Assembly: GCF_024199945.1 (NCBI RefSeq)
Contig: NZ_JANADP010000001.1
Coordinates: forward strand, 2,046,001-2,110,000
Direction of reading: 5' to 3'
From: Bradyrhizobium sp. CCGUVB4N
GTDB lineage: Bacteria > Pseudomonadota > Alphaproteobacteria > Rhizobiales > Xanthobacteraceae
Length of the DNA: 64,000 nucleotides
Shown here: positions 1 to 7,148 of the stretch, in pieces
How positions within the stretch are numbered: position 1 is the stretch's first letter
How the letters are laid out: the number at the start of each line of letters is the position of its first letter
Made by a program: the position numbers and the translations under genes
Notes under the pieces: model-generated
Database searches by the model: none
What the model was told of the DNA's origin: nothing
What the model saw: the letters and a program-made list of their open reading frames with translations, nothing else

Positions 1-452
1 GCGGCCGAAAGCTCGCCATTGGGGCTGAGCCGGACCTCTTGTTCGACATATCCAGCATGCTCTGTGAGATGGGCGCACAGCTGACCGCGGCAGTGACGAC
101 AACGGCCTCTCCGGTGCTCGAACGCGTCAGGGGGGGAGAGGTTATCATCGGCGATCTTGAAGATCTGGAGGAGCTGGCCAAAACGCGCGAATGCGATCTC
201 CTGATCTCCCATTCACACGGCCGCCAAGCGGCAGCACGGCTGAACATTCCATTCTACCGTGCTGGCTTCCCGATGTTCGATCGCATTGGCGCAGGTCACC
301 AGATGACGGTCGGCTATCGCGGCACGCGCGAGCTGATCTTTGACCTTGCCAATCTCATCATTGCCGACCGCGAGGACAACCGCCAGCCGACGCCGGACAC
401 CTGGCGCATCACCGACAACGGCCTGCATGTCGTTCCCCCGCGGCCCAATTGA
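1..452 (+). CDS. nifN: NifN, nitrogenase cofactor scaffold subunit, C-terminal part (5' end outside window)
   Basis: Open from the window edge (frame beginning at base 3) to a TGA at 450-452, giving about 149 residues. The stretch GRKLAIGAEPDLLFDISSML followed by EMGAQLTAAVTTTASPVLE and the late SHSHGRQAAARLNIPFYRAGFP matches the C-terminal third of NifN, where the last lobe of the NifK-like fold carries the conserved SHG loop. NifEN is the cytoplasmic scaffold on which the NifB cofactor is matured to FeMo-co. nifX follows 16 bases downstream, the normal nifENX order, so this is the tail of a nifDKENX operon starting upstream of the window. No sign of disruption in the visible part. Confidence 0.9.
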   Translation, partial: GRKLAIGAEPDLLFDISSMLCEMGAQLTAAVTTTASPVLERVRGGEVIIGDLEDLEELAKTRECDLLISHSHGRQAAARLNIPFYRAGFPMFDRIGAGHQMTVGYRGTRELIFDLANLIIADREDNRQPTPDTWRITDNGLHVVPPRPN

Positions 453-468
453 TGCGAAGAGAGGAATT

Positions 469-870
469 ATGCCGATGAAAGTCGCATTCGCCACCCAGGA
501 TCTGAAGCGCGTCGATGCCCATTTTGGCTGGGCTAGAAATATCGCCATCTATGAAGTCAGGCCCGAGGGGCACAGTTTCGTCGAAGCCATCCAGTTTGAC
601 GGCGACCTTAAGGACGACGGTAACGAGGACAAGCTCGCGCCGAAGATCGAAGCTATCAAAGACTGCTCCATCCTCTATGTGGCCGCGATCGGCGGCTCTG
701 GCGCCGCGCGCGTCGTCGCAAATAAGATCCATCCCATGAAGGTGAACCAGCCTGAAGCGATCGACGATCTTTGTGTCAAGCTTGAAGCCGTATTGAAAGG
801 CTCACCGCCACCCTGGTTGCGCAAGGTGCTTGCCAAGGGCCAGGAACGCTCGTTTGATTTAGAGGATTGA
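469..870 (+). CDS. nifX: NifX, FeMo-cofactor precursor carrier
   Basis: 133 residues, starting [20 protein letters not shown], the typical NifX/NafY-fold opening with the conserved DAHFG motif. The ORF is open further upstream but that part overlaps nifN. ATG 469 has a good ribosome site (AGAGGAATT) and the normal NifX N-terminus. NifX binds NifB-co and the VK cluster and passes them during FeMo-co assembly. Other family signatures are [16 protein letters not shown] at about residues 64-79 and the C-terminal region ending in FDLED. Lies 16 bases after nifN and 10 bases before the DUF269 gene, so co-transcribed with nifEN. Confidence 0.93.
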   Translation: MPMKVAFATQDLKRVDAHFGWARNIAIYEVRPEGHSFVEAIQFDGDLKDDGNEDKLAPKIEAIKDCSILYVAAIGGSGAARVVANKIHPMKVNQPEAIDDLCVKLEAVLKGSPPPWLRKVLAKGQERSFDLED

Positions 871-880
871 GGTAAACGAC

Positions 881-1351
881 ATGACTGAGGCGGCCGAATT
901 GATCCAACCCGGGCCTGCGGGAGAGGCGCCCTTTGTGAAGGAGCTCGTCAAAATCTGGCGCGCCGAGGACGGGCATGGTGCTTGGGAGGGCAAGAAGGAC
1001 CTAGAGCTGCTCGAGCCCTATATTCTCGACAGGGAGAAGCGCCGCACCTTGCCGATCGTCGGTGACCCCGATCCGGACACGATCTGGCGGCTTGAACTGT
1101 TCTTCAACGCTGTCGCCGTGTCCATTGAGAAGGCGACCGGCGTGATGGTCTCGCCCATGCTGAAAATGCACCATGAAGGCTTTGGCCGCATAGTGCTGAT
1201 CGGCGGGCGGCTCATTGTCGTAAATAAGCAGCTGCGCGACGTGCATCGTTTCGGTTTTGACAACCTCTCAAAACTTGCCACGGAAGGTGACATGTATGTC
1301 GACCGCGGAATTGAGATGATCCGTAGGTTCCCGGAAGTTGCGAACTACTGA
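881..1351 (+). CDS. NifX-associated nitrogen fixation protein (DUF269)
   Basis: 156 residues of the DUF269 family that almost always follows nifX in diazotrophs. Recognised by [20 protein letters not shown] near the N-terminus and [20 protein letters not shown] in the centre, with the run [19 protein letters not shown] after it. No signal peptide or membrane segment, so cytoplasmic. Its biochemical role is unsettled; association with NifX suggests cofactor trafficking. The start ATG 881 follows GAGGTAAACGAC. The DUF683 gene starts 8 bases after its stop, so the two are almost certainly translated from one message. Confidence 0.88.
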   Translation: MTEAAELIQPGPAGEAPFVKELVKIWRAEDGHGAWEGKKDLELLEPYILDREKRRTLPIVGDPDPDTIWRLELFFNAVAVSIEKATGVMVSPMLKMHHEGFGRIVLIGGRLIVVNKQLRDVHRFGFDNLSKLATEGDMYVDRGIEMIRRFPEVANY

Positions 1352-1359
1352 GGTGACGA

Positions 1360-1569
1360 ATGAGCGATCTTGAAGCACTGAAAGCCGAGATCAAGAAGCT
1401 TTCCGCCAAGGCGACTCAGGCAAAGATGGATCTCCACGATTTCGCCGAAGAATTGCCGGTCAACTGGACCTCGGTCCTGAGTGTGGCCCAGAAGGTCCAC
1501 GATGCCTTCGACGAGCTCGAGCGCAAGCGCGAGGATCTCAAAGCGCAGGGAAGAGCAGACGGAAAGTAA
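1360..1569 (+). CDS. DUF683 / CCE_0567-type small metalloprotein
   Basis: 69 residues, strongly helical: LEALKAEIKKLSAKATQAKM followed by DLHDFAEELPVNW and an acidic-basic C-terminal helix. This is the DUF683 family, small helical proteins found next to DUF269 in nif operons; a cyanobacterial member was reported to bind metal through the conserved His in the DLHD segment. Ribosome site GAGGTGACGA precedes ATG 1360. Sits between DUF269 and fdxB with gaps of 8 and 2 bases, so a tightly packed part of the nif operon. Function in nitrogen fixation is not established. Confidence 0.83.
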   Translation: MSDLEALKAEIKKLSAKATQAKMDLHDFAEELPVNWTSVLSVAQKVHDAFDELERKREDLKAQGRADGK

Positions 1570-1571
1570 CC

Positions 1572-1856
1572 ATGTCATTCGCAACGCGCGACGGCCGCGA
1601 CTGGAAGCCGGAGTATCTGGCTTCCATCGACCCAAAGAAGTGCATAGGCTGCGGCCGCTGTTACAAGGTGTGTGGCCGCGAGGTCATGATGCTGAACGGT
1701 ATCAATGCGGACGGCGAGATGATCGATCTAGAAGACGATGACGATGAGATCGAGAAGAAGATCATGGTGCTAAACGATGACGGAGCGTGCATCGGCTGCG
1801 GGGCTTGTGCCCGGGTGTGCCCGACCAACTGCCAAACCCACGTTTCAGCTGCTTGA
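1572..1856 (+). CDS. fdxB: Nif-specific ferredoxin III, 2[4Fe-4S]
   Basis: 94 residues with two cluster motifs: CIGCGRCYKVCGREV at about residues 23-37 and CIGCGACARVCPTNC at about 73-87, the second with the classical CxxCxxCxxxCP spacing. The insert between motifs is long and acidic (DLEDDDDEIEKK), typical of the nif-specific ferredoxin III family rather than of a short clostridial type. It probably supplies low-potential electrons to nitrogenase or to cofactor synthesis. Starts 2 bases after the DUF683 stop and is the last gene of the nifENX operon here: its stop lies 56 bases before the left end of an insertion sequence. Confidence 0.9.
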   Translation: MSFATRDGRDWKPEYLASIDPKKCIGCGRCYKVCGREVMMLNGINADGEMIDLEDDDDEIEKKIMVLNDDGACIGCGACARVCPTNCQTHVSAA

Positions 1857-1974
1857 GTTTAGCCATCGGAAACAGAGAAGCGATAACGTCGCTAGGGATC
1901 TTCTGCAAGGACTGAAATGGACTCCGTTTTTGGGACCATCAGTTAAGTTGGAAAGCGACCGCTCCGTTTGCTAG

Positions 1975-2277
1975 ATGGAGCGGATGATGACGAAGAAGAC
2001 GAGACGGAAGATTGATGTAGCGCTGAAGGCGAAGATCGCCTTGGAGGCGGTGCGAGAGCAAGCGACGGTGGCCGATTTGGCCCAGCGTTACGAGGTTCAC
2101 CCCAATCAGATCTACGCCTGGAAGAAGCAGCTTCTGCAGAATGCGGCGCGCTCCTTCGACGCCAATGTTGGCCTTGACGCGGAAAAGGCGGCGGAGAAAA
2201 AGGTCGAGGACCTCTACGCCAAGATCGGGCAATTGACGGTGGAGCGGGATTTTTTGGCAAAGAGGTCCGGAAGATGA
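1975..2277 (+). CDS. IS3-family transposase OrfA (helix-turn-helix)
   Basis: 100 residues. Contains the transposase_8 type [23 protein letters not shown] followed by [19 protein letters not shown], then a coiled segment ([20 protein letters not shown]) of leucine-zipper type. OrfA binds the terminal repeats. Its stop (2275-2277) overlaps the start of OrfB at 2274, the arrangement in which IS3 elements make an OrfAB fusion by -1 frameshifting; the AAAGAGGTC stretch before the overlap is compatible but not a textbook slippery run. An in-frame ATG 6 bases further in (MMTKKTRR) could be the true start. Confidence 0.88.
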   Translation: MERMMTKKTRRKIDVALKAKIALEAVREQATVADLAQRYEVHPNQIYAWKKQLLQNAARSFDANVGLDAEKAAEKKVEDLYAKIGQLTVERDFLAKRSGR

Positions 2278-3191
2278 GCGTTTCGGACCGTCGCGGGATG
2301 CTCGATCGCGCCGACAAGGGGCTGTCGATCCGCCGCCAATGCGAACTGCTCGGCGTGGCGCGCTCCGGCGTCTATCGCCTGCCAAAGCCGGCCAACGACA
2401 ATGATCTCGCGGTGATGCGGCGGATCGACGAGTTGTTCACCGCCTGGCCATTTCTCGGCTCGCGGCGGATCACGGCGATGCTGAAGGCCGAGGGCGAGAC
2501 GATCAACCGCAAGCGCGTGCAGCGGCTGATGCGCCAGATGGGCATCGCGGCGCTGGGTCCGAAGCCGAACACCAGCAAGCCGGCGCCGGGTCACAAGATC
2601 CATCCCTATCTGTTGCGCAACATGACGATCGACCGCCCGAACCAGGTGTGGGCGGCCGACATCACCTATTTGCCCATTGGCCGCGGCTTCCTCTACCTCG
2701 TCGCGATCATCGACTGGGCGAGCCGCGCCGTGCCGGCGTGGCGTCTGTCCAATACGATGGACACCTCGTTCTGCCTGGCGGCGCTCGACGACGCCTTGGC
2801 GCGACACGGCCGACCGGAGATTTTCAACACCGATCAAGGCTCGCAATTCACCAGTGCCGCCTTCACCGGCGCGCTCGCGGCGGCCGGGATCAAGATCTCC
2901 ATGGATGGCCGCGGCCGCTGGATGGACAACGTGTTCATCGAACGGCTGTGGCGCTCCCTCAAGCATGAGGATATCTACCTCAAGGGCTACGCCGACGGCC
3001 GCGAGGCCAAGGCCGGCATCGCCGCGTGGATAGAGTTCTACAATGAACAGCGCTTGCATCAGGCGCTTGGCTATCGCACGCCGATGGCGGTCTGGCGCGA
3101 AGCAACCGCAGCCGCTGTGGACATGATGGACAACGCTACCGCGTTGACCACATGCCCACAGCAACAGCAGACAACGTCGTTGGCGGCGTGA
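2274..3191 (+). CDS. IS3-family transposase OrfB (DDE integrase)
   Basis: 305 residues with the HTH_21 segment ([20 protein letters not shown]) and an rve integrase core. The catalytic triad is visible as D in WAADITYL, D in FNTDQGSQF and E in [14 protein letters not shown], with the C-terminal [15 protein letters not shown] typical of IS3 OrfB. All three acidic residues are present, so the enzyme looks functional. Translation probably occurs as an OrfAB fusion through frameshifting at the 4-base overlap with OrfA. The 336-residue minus-strand frame opposite it (2214-3224) is a shadow. Confidence 0.92.
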   Translation: MSVSDRRGMLDRADKGLSIRRQCELLGVARSGVYRLPKPANDNDLAVMRRIDELFTAWPFLGSRRITAMLKAEGETINRKRVQRLMRQMGIAALGPKPNTSKPAPGHKIHPYLLRNMTIDRPNQVWAADITYLPIGRGFLYLVAIIDWASRAVPAWRLSNTMDTSFCLAALDDALARHGRPEIFNTDQGSQFTSAAFTGALAAAGIKISMDGRGRWMDNVFIERLWRSLKHEDIYLKGYADGREAKAGIAAWIEFYNEQRLHQALGYRTPMAVWREATAAAVDMMDNATALTTCPQQQQTTSLAA

Positions 3192-3477
3192 TAGAAAGGA
3201 AGTAGGAGCGGTCGGATTTCCCAACTAACAAACCGGCTCAAACGGTCCCGCTCCGCGGGTTCATTTCAGGACCAAGCCTATATAGCGTCAGAAGGCATTG
3301 GGTGAGTGCGTGAGTGCTCCGCCTCTGCCGCTGCGGCTCTAAAAGGAGTTGGCCCTGGCGCCTCTCGTCGTCATTGCCGCGCTTGTCGGCGATAATTCGG
3401 TATGTCGTGAAAACTTGATACCAGTTTCGCCGAGATATGATGGTTAAATCGAAGCTATAAAGCCGCCTCAACTCTTG

Positions 3478-3792
3478 CTACTCGATTCCCTGTTCACATG
3501 CTTTCATCATCGCGGCAATCCGAAACCGCTCCTGGATGGAGATGGGGTTAGCGAGCATATCGGCCTCTGCCTTCTTAAAGGCGGCGAGAACGATCTCGGC
3601 TTCCTCGCGCGTCAGCGGGACGCGGCCGGCCATGTGGGTAGCGTCAGGTACTGCGGCCAGGATTGCTCGGCAGTACGGATGATCCTTGACCTCGATGAGC
3701 TCGCTAGCTTCCAGCTTTCCGTCAAGCAGGATTGCCAACCCTAGCACCTCGAGCTTGCGGCCGTCCTGAGTGGTCTTGATGAGCGTTGCCAT
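3478..3792 (-). CDS. Unrecognised small protein in nif region
   Basis: 104 residues, not assigned to a family. Sequence begins MATLIKTTQDGRKLEVLGLA and contains LLDGKLEASELIEV and the segment VPLTREEAEIVLAAFKKAEA; likely alpha/beta and cytoplasmic, with no signal peptide. Two cysteines (in HPYCRA and MKACEQG) do not form a motif. A strong ribosome site (AGGAGG) lies 10 bases before ATG 3792, which supports a real gene. It lies downstream of and on the same strand as the gene ending at 4140, separated by about 350 bases. That gene has a NifA/sigma54-type control region, so the pair may belong to the nitrogen-fixation regulon (inference). Confidence 0.6.
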   Translation of the reverse strand: MATLIKTTQDGRKLEVLGLAILLDGKLEASELIEVKDHPYCRAILAAVPDATHMAGRVPLTREEAEIVLAAFKKAEADMLANPISIQERFRIAAMMKACEQGIE

Positions 3793-4139
3793 TTCTATTC
3801 TGCCTCCTGCGCGACGATGGAAAGTCGCCTTGGGCCACAGTACATTGTCGGGCGGGGTCCGCCGCGACGCCAGCTGGAATCAGTCCCGTCAAACAGAACG
3901 AGAGCTCTACCCATCTTCGCTCTCGCTCCCTCAGCGAAGCCTGGAGGTAGGATGGGCATTGTAGTCGTCGAGCCGCTCAAGCCAGCCGTTTGAACTTGAA
4001 CTGCCGCAATCTGTACCGAGGGGACTTGCATGCGAGACTTTCGCACTGTTGATCGTTCGATTGTCTGGCCTGGCGGACAAGTCCAGCACAACGCCAACAG
4101 TCCTGGCAAATGGGATAAGATGAGATCTGACGCCAGAAC
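3793..4139. other. Intergenic stretch without convincing gene
   Basis: 347 bases between two minus-strand genes. Several overlapping frames are open on the minus strand (3795-4109 and 3931-4329) but they have no ribosome site or recognisable protein and run into neighbouring genes. I found no GG-N10-GC promoter on the minus strand here. It could be a remnant of a lost gene or a long leader of the 3478-3792 gene. Confidence 0.4.
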
Positions 4140-4730
4140 TCACACGGGGCGGTTCTCGTTGCGATTCTTCACCGGCTGCATCTTGGCGAGGCCTTCTTCG
4201 TAGGAGAGTTCGGCATAAGGGGCATTGATGCTCTTGGCGGCATCGAGCAGATAATCGAGCTTGCCGGCAGTATCGAGTTTCTTGATGTCGTTTTTCTCGA
4301 CCCCAGTGAGATCCATCATCTCCTTCCAAACCGTCGACTCGTCACACGGTAGTATGCGAAATGTGACGTCACGGATCTTGATGCTGTATTTCGCCAGAAG
4401 ATCGATATTGTTGCAGAACATGAAGTAGGTGCCGTTCTGGCTCAAGGCGCCATCCAGTACCGTTGCGGCATCGGCAAGATAGGCAAGAGAATGCAGGTAG
4501 CCAGCCAATACCGGGATTGTGGCCTCTCCCTCGTCCGCGACCGTCAATACCTGCTCGATCGAATAGTCGGGCGGACGCTTCTCGTCGGCCACCTGAACCT
4601 GGAACCTTAGCGCGATATCGCCGCGGAAGCCGAAGCGGCCCGGCTTTGTGGTGTCACCCTTCAGCACCGCATTGAGCAATCGGCCTTCTTTATCAAGCCG
4701 GCCAAGAGCGGTGTTGTCGATCGACGTCAT
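4140..4730 (-). CDS. Unrecognised 196-residue protein under NifA/sigma54-type control
   Basis: 196 residues starting MTSIDNTALGRLDKEGRLLN; start chosen at 4730 because AGGAGGATTTC lies directly before this ATG, whereas the longer open frame to 4874 crosses the promoter. Features: LKGDTTKPGRFGFRGDIALR, a central helical part (VLAGYLHSLAYLADAATVLD) and a C-terminal DLTGVEKNDIKKLDTAGKLD. No signal peptide or transmembrane segment, and I recognise no family. A -24/-12 element lies 67 bases upstream and a NifA site is shared with the divergent iscN operon, so expression during nitrogen fixation is likely. Confidence 0.68.
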   Translation of the reverse strand: MTSIDNTALGRLDKEGRLLNAVLKGDTTKPGRFGFRGDIALRFQVQVADEKRPPDYSIEQVLTVADEGEATIPVLAGYLHSLAYLADAATVLDGALSQNGTYFMFCNNIDLLAKYSIKIRDVTFRILPCDESTVWKEMMDLTGVEKNDIKKLDTAGKLDYLLDAAKSINAPYAELSYEEGLAKMQPVKNRNENRPV

Positions 4731-4796
4731 GAAATCCTCCTGGTCTAATGTGGCTGGCGCAGGGTGTCGAATCGAGCGAACCCACGTTCGGCTCCA

Positions 4797-4812
4797 TGCA
4801 AATTGTTTGCCG
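4797..4812 (-). promoter_or_regulatory. Sigma54-type -24/-12 promoter for the minus-strand gene 4140-4730
   Basis: On the minus strand the sequence reads CGGCAAACAATTTGCA, with GG and GC separated by exactly 10 bases and the expected TTGC at -12. The -24 half departs from TGGCAC at its first base and sixth position, so it is a moderate match. It would give a leader of roughly 55 bases before ATG 4730. Confidence 0.55.
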
Positions 4813-4932
4813 TCGGCCCACGTATGCGGCGAAAGCCAAAAGCGGCGCCTCGTCTGCGCGGCTTTGACGGACATATCCTGCCGGCAGCGTTACAGCACCG
4901 TGCCAAGATTGTTTCCTAGCGGCAAAGCGTCA

Positions 4933-4948
4933 TGTCGTAAGCCCGACA
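4933..4948. promoter_or_regulatory. NifA upstream activator site, TGT-N10-ACA
   Basis: TGTCGTAAGCCCGACA is an exact TGT-N10-ACA. Its centre is about 95 bases before the predicted start of the iscN transcript and about 155 bases before that of the divergent gene at 4730, both within the working range of NifA with DNA bending. It is the only such site seen between the two promoters. Confidence 0.7.
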
Positions 4949-5009
4949 CGCCCTGCAGCGCAAATGACCGACATTCGCCAAAGCCAAGTACTATCGGGAG
5001 CGTGGTTGC

Positions 5010-5025
5010 TGGCATGGGACTTGCC
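5010..5025 (+). promoter_or_regulatory. Sigma54 (-24/-12) promoter of the iscN-nifU-nifS operon
   Basis: TGGCATGGGACTTGCC has GG-N10-GC and near-consensus -24 (TGGCAT) and -12 (TTGC) elements. It lies 40 bases before the iscN start. With the NifA site at 4933-4948 it forms a standard NifA/RpoN promoter. Confidence 0.8.
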
Positions 5026-5064
5026 AATCTCATCCCGAGCTGACGTAGCTCGCGAGGGAAATCG

Positions 5065-5385
5065 ATGATCAGTCTGACGAAAAGCGCGGAGAATGCGGTG
5101 AAGAGCGCGATCTCTGCGTCAGCGCAGCCGGCGAAGGGCTTGCGGATAATGGTCGAAGGGGGCGGCTGCGCCGGATTAAAGTACGCGATGGGGCTTGCCG
5201 ACGAGCCGAAGCCTAATGAGACCGTAATCGAGCGGGGCGGCATCAAGGTATTTGTCGACAAGAATTGTCACCCGCATCTTGCCGGCACGACGATCGATTT
5301 TGTGGTGGCGCTGGAGGGCTCTGGCTTCACCTTTGACAATCCCAACGCAAAGTCGGGCTGCTCATGCGGCAAGTCGTTTGGCTAG
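5065..5385 (+). CDS. iscN: IscA/HesB-type iron-sulfur assembly protein, nif-specific
   Basis: 106 residues of the HesB/IscA A-type carrier family. The first conserved cysteine is in EGGGCAGLKY (about residue 35) and the C-terminal pair in SGCSCGKSF, the usual C-x-C-G ending, so all three cluster ligands are present. A-type carriers accept Fe-S clusters from a NifU/IscU scaffold and deliver them to apo-proteins. First gene of an operon with nifU, nifS, nifT and a SIR2-like gene, driven by the sigma54 promoter at 5010. Start ATG 5065 follows GAGGGAAATCG. The Bradyrhizobium gene in this position has been called iscN. Confidence 0.88.
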   Translation: MISLTKSAENAVKSAISASAQPAKGLRIMVEGGGCAGLKYAMGLADEPKPNETVIERGGIKVFVDKNCHPHLAGTTIDFVVALEGSGFTFDNPNAKSGCSCGKSFG

Positions 5386-5425
5386 AGCTGCATCCCTGAC
5401 GAGTCGCCACGAAGAGGTTTGAAAC

Positions 5426-5719
5426 ATGCTTGTCGAGACCGAACAAACGAGACAGCTGCCGGCCGCGAAACCTGCCGAATGTGAGCGTATCGTCCGCGCC
5501 GTACTCGACGAAATTCGGCCGAATCTGAAGCGTGACGGCGGAGATTGCGAGCTTATTGGCATCGACGGCAACAAGATTATGATCAAGCTTACGGGGGCTT
5601 GCGTCTTCTGCAAGCTCGCCAGCGCAACACTGGAAGGCATCCAGGCGCGCCTCATCGAACGGCTTGGCAAATTCGTCCGCCTGATCCCGGTCGCGGGATC
5701 CTCCAAAGCCCGATACTAA
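5426..5719 (+). CDS. nifU: NifU C-terminal-domain protein (NfuA-type scaffold)
   Basis: 97 residues corresponding only to the C-terminal Nfu domain of Azotobacter-type NifU: VLDEIRPNLKRDGGDCELIG followed by TGACVFCKLASATLEGIQ. The CVFC motif replaces the CxxC of Nfu proteins that holds a labile 4Fe-4S cluster. The N-terminal IscU domain and central ferredoxin domain of full NifU are absent, so IscN or another scaffold must cover those roles. Placed between iscN and nifS, 11 bases before the nifS GTG. A cytoplasmic donor of clusters to nitrogenase components is the likely job. Confidence 0.85.
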   Translation: MLVETEQTRQLPAAKPAECERIVRAVLDEIRPNLKRDGGDCELIGIDGNKIMIKLTGACVFCKLASATLEGIQARLIERLGKFVRLIPVAGSSKARY

Positions 5720-5730
5720 GAAGGCGCACT

Positions 5731-6927
5731 GTGCAGTCGGTCTACCTCGACAACAACGCGACCACTCGGACGGATCCGTCCGTCGTCGCTGCGATGCTAC
5801 CATTCTTCTCCGAGCAATTCGGCAATGCCTCATCCGCCCATGCAGCAGGCAGGCAAGTTGCAGAAAGCATAAGACAGGCTCGTAGGAGTGTGCAGGCACT
5901 GATCGGTGCTGCTTTTGATCACGAGATCGTCTTTACCTCGGGCGGTACCGAATCGGATAACACGGCGATCCTTTCGGCACTCTCCGTGCAGGAGCGACGC
6001 GACGAACTCGTCACCACGACCGTGGAACATCCCGCTGTGCTCTCGCTCGCAGATGAGCTCGGCCGTCGCGGCAACAAATGCCATCTAATTCCTGTTGACT
6101 GCTCCGGCCGGCTCGACATTGATGCTTATCGTCGCGCGTTGTCCCCGCGTACCGCGGTCGTCTCCGTCATGTGGGCCAATAATGAGACCGGCACGATGTT
6201 TCCGGTGGAGGTCCTCGCCAAGATGGCGCGATCCATCGGCGCACTCTTCCACACTGATGCGGTGCAGGCTGCGGGGCGGGTTCCGATCGACGTGAAGACG
6301 ACCCAGATCGACATGCTGTCGCTCTCTGGCCACAAACTGCATGGTCCAAAAGGCGTTGGCGCTCTCTATGTGCGCAAGGACACTAAGTTCAGGCGACTGA
6401 TTTTCGGCGGACCGCAAGAGCGCCGCCGACGTTCCGGCACCGAGAACGTCCCCGGTATCATTGGGCTGGGTAAGGCTGCGGAGCTTGCTGCCGTAGAGCT
6501 CGGGCAGGAGCGCAGGAAAATAGCCGCGCTGCGCGACCGGCTGGAGCAGGGCGTCATCGCCTTCGGCAAGTGTGTGGTGCTCGGCGACAAGGAGAGCCGT
6601 CTGCCAAACACGTCAAATATCGCCTTCGAGCATCTCGAAGGTGAAGCAATTATTCATCATTTGAGTCGCGCTGGCATTGCCGCGTCCCTCGGATCAGCCT
6701 GCGCGTCAGGCTCCATGGAACCGTCTCATGTGCACCGAGCGATGCACGTACCGTCTGCCTTGTTGCACGGCGCGATCCGCTTTTCGCTGTCTCGCGAGAC
6801 CACCAGCGAGGAGATCGATCACGTCCTCGTTGTGCTACGAAATATCATCGCGAAACTGAGAGGGACCCCATCTGGGCGGTCAGAGCGTGCAAAGACGACC
6901 TTTCGATCCAATGAGTCTATCAGATGA
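5731..6927 (+). CDS. nifS: NifS cysteine desulfurase
   Basis: 398 residues starting at GTG 5731 (MQSVYLDNNATTRTDPSVVA, the standard NifS opening); the longer open frame upstream overlaps nifU. PLP-binding lysine lies in LSLSGHKLHGPKGVGALYVR, the substrate-binding FTSGGTESDN loop is present and the catalytic cysteine is in LGSACASGSMEPS. It takes sulfur from cysteine for nitrogenase Fe-S clusters. The stop overlaps the nifT start (ATGA at 6924-6927), so translation is coupled. The C-terminal tail after residue 375 is a basic extension (GTPSGRSERAKTTF). Confidence 0.94.
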   Translation: MQSVYLDNNATTRTDPSVVAAMLPFFSEQFGNASSAHAAGRQVAESIRQARRSVQALIGAAFDHEIVFTSGGTESDNTAILSALSVQERRDELVTTTVEHPAVLSLADELGRRGNKCHLIPVDCSGRLDIDAYRRALSPRTAVVSVMWANNETGTMFPVEVLAKMARSIGALFHTDAVQAAGRVPIDVKTTQIDMLSLSGHKLHGPKGVGALYVRKDTKFRRLIFGGPQERRRRSGTENVPGIIGLGKAAELAAVELGQERRKIAALRDRLEQGVIAFGKCVVLGDKESRLPNTSNIAFEHLEGEAIIHHLSRAGIAASLGSACASGSMEPSHVHRAMHVPSALLHGAIRFSLSRETTSEEIDHVLVVLRNIIAKLRGTPSGRSERAKTTFRSNESIR

Positions 6928-7148
6928 AAGTCATCATTCGTCGTTCTCCTGAAACTGGTCTCTCGATCTACGTCCCCAAGAAGGATCTTGAGGATCGGAT
7001 CGTTGAATCCGAGCACGAGACACTGTGGGGCGGCTGGATCAGAATGGCTAATGGCTGGGTGCTCGACCTGCCGCCGATGACAAGCGACACCACCTTGCCG
7101 ATTACGATCAACGCAAAGAGGCGTGGCGGCGACAGAGAAGAGACATGA
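6924..7148 (+). CDS. nifT: NifT/FixU protein
   Basis: 74 residues, MKVIIRRSPETGLSIYVPKK then a WGGWIRMANGWVLDLP core, the small beta-rich NifT/FixU family. Deletion of nifT in other diazotrophs has little effect and its role is unknown; a nitrogenase maturation role is usually proposed. Overlaps the nifS stop by 4 bases and its own stop overlaps the SIR2-like start by 4 bases (7145-7148), so it is translated as part of the iscN-nifU-nifS operon. No membrane segment or cysteine motif. Confidence 0.88.
   Translation: MKVIIRRSPETGLSIYVPKKDLEDRIVESEHETLWGGWIRMANGWVLDLPPMTSDTTLPITINAKRRGGDREET

Larger units (their letters stand above)
1909..3272. mobile_element. IS3-family insertion sequence (element 1913-3268) with 4-bp GGAC target duplication
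   Basis: The element runs from TGAAATGGACTCC at 1913 to the inverted copy ending CATTTCA at 3268 (1356 bp). GGAC is duplicated directly outside both ends (1909-1912 and 3269-3272). Imperfect terminal inverted repeats extend inwards: outer TGAAATG, a GGGACC/GGTCCC block, then GTTAAGTTGGAAAGCGACC on the left against GTTAGTTGGGAAATCCGACC on the right (read inward), both ending GACCGCTCC. It encodes the two overlapping frames of an IS3 transposase, both uninterrupted, so it may still be active. The intact duplication implies insertion as a single event with no later rearrangement across it. Confidence 0.88.

Noticed and set aside
2214..3224. 336-codon minus frame inside the insertion sequence
   Set aside because: Opposite the transposase, whose catalytic residues are intact; no homologous features.
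3238..3471. 77-codon minus frame right of the insertion sequence
   Set aside because: It starts outside and ends inside the IS boundary and has no motif or ribosome site.
4731..4874. N-terminal extension of the 4140-4730 gene to 4874
   Set aside because: Crosses the -24/-12 element and is rich in Trp/Arg; the start at 4730 has a perfect ribosome site.
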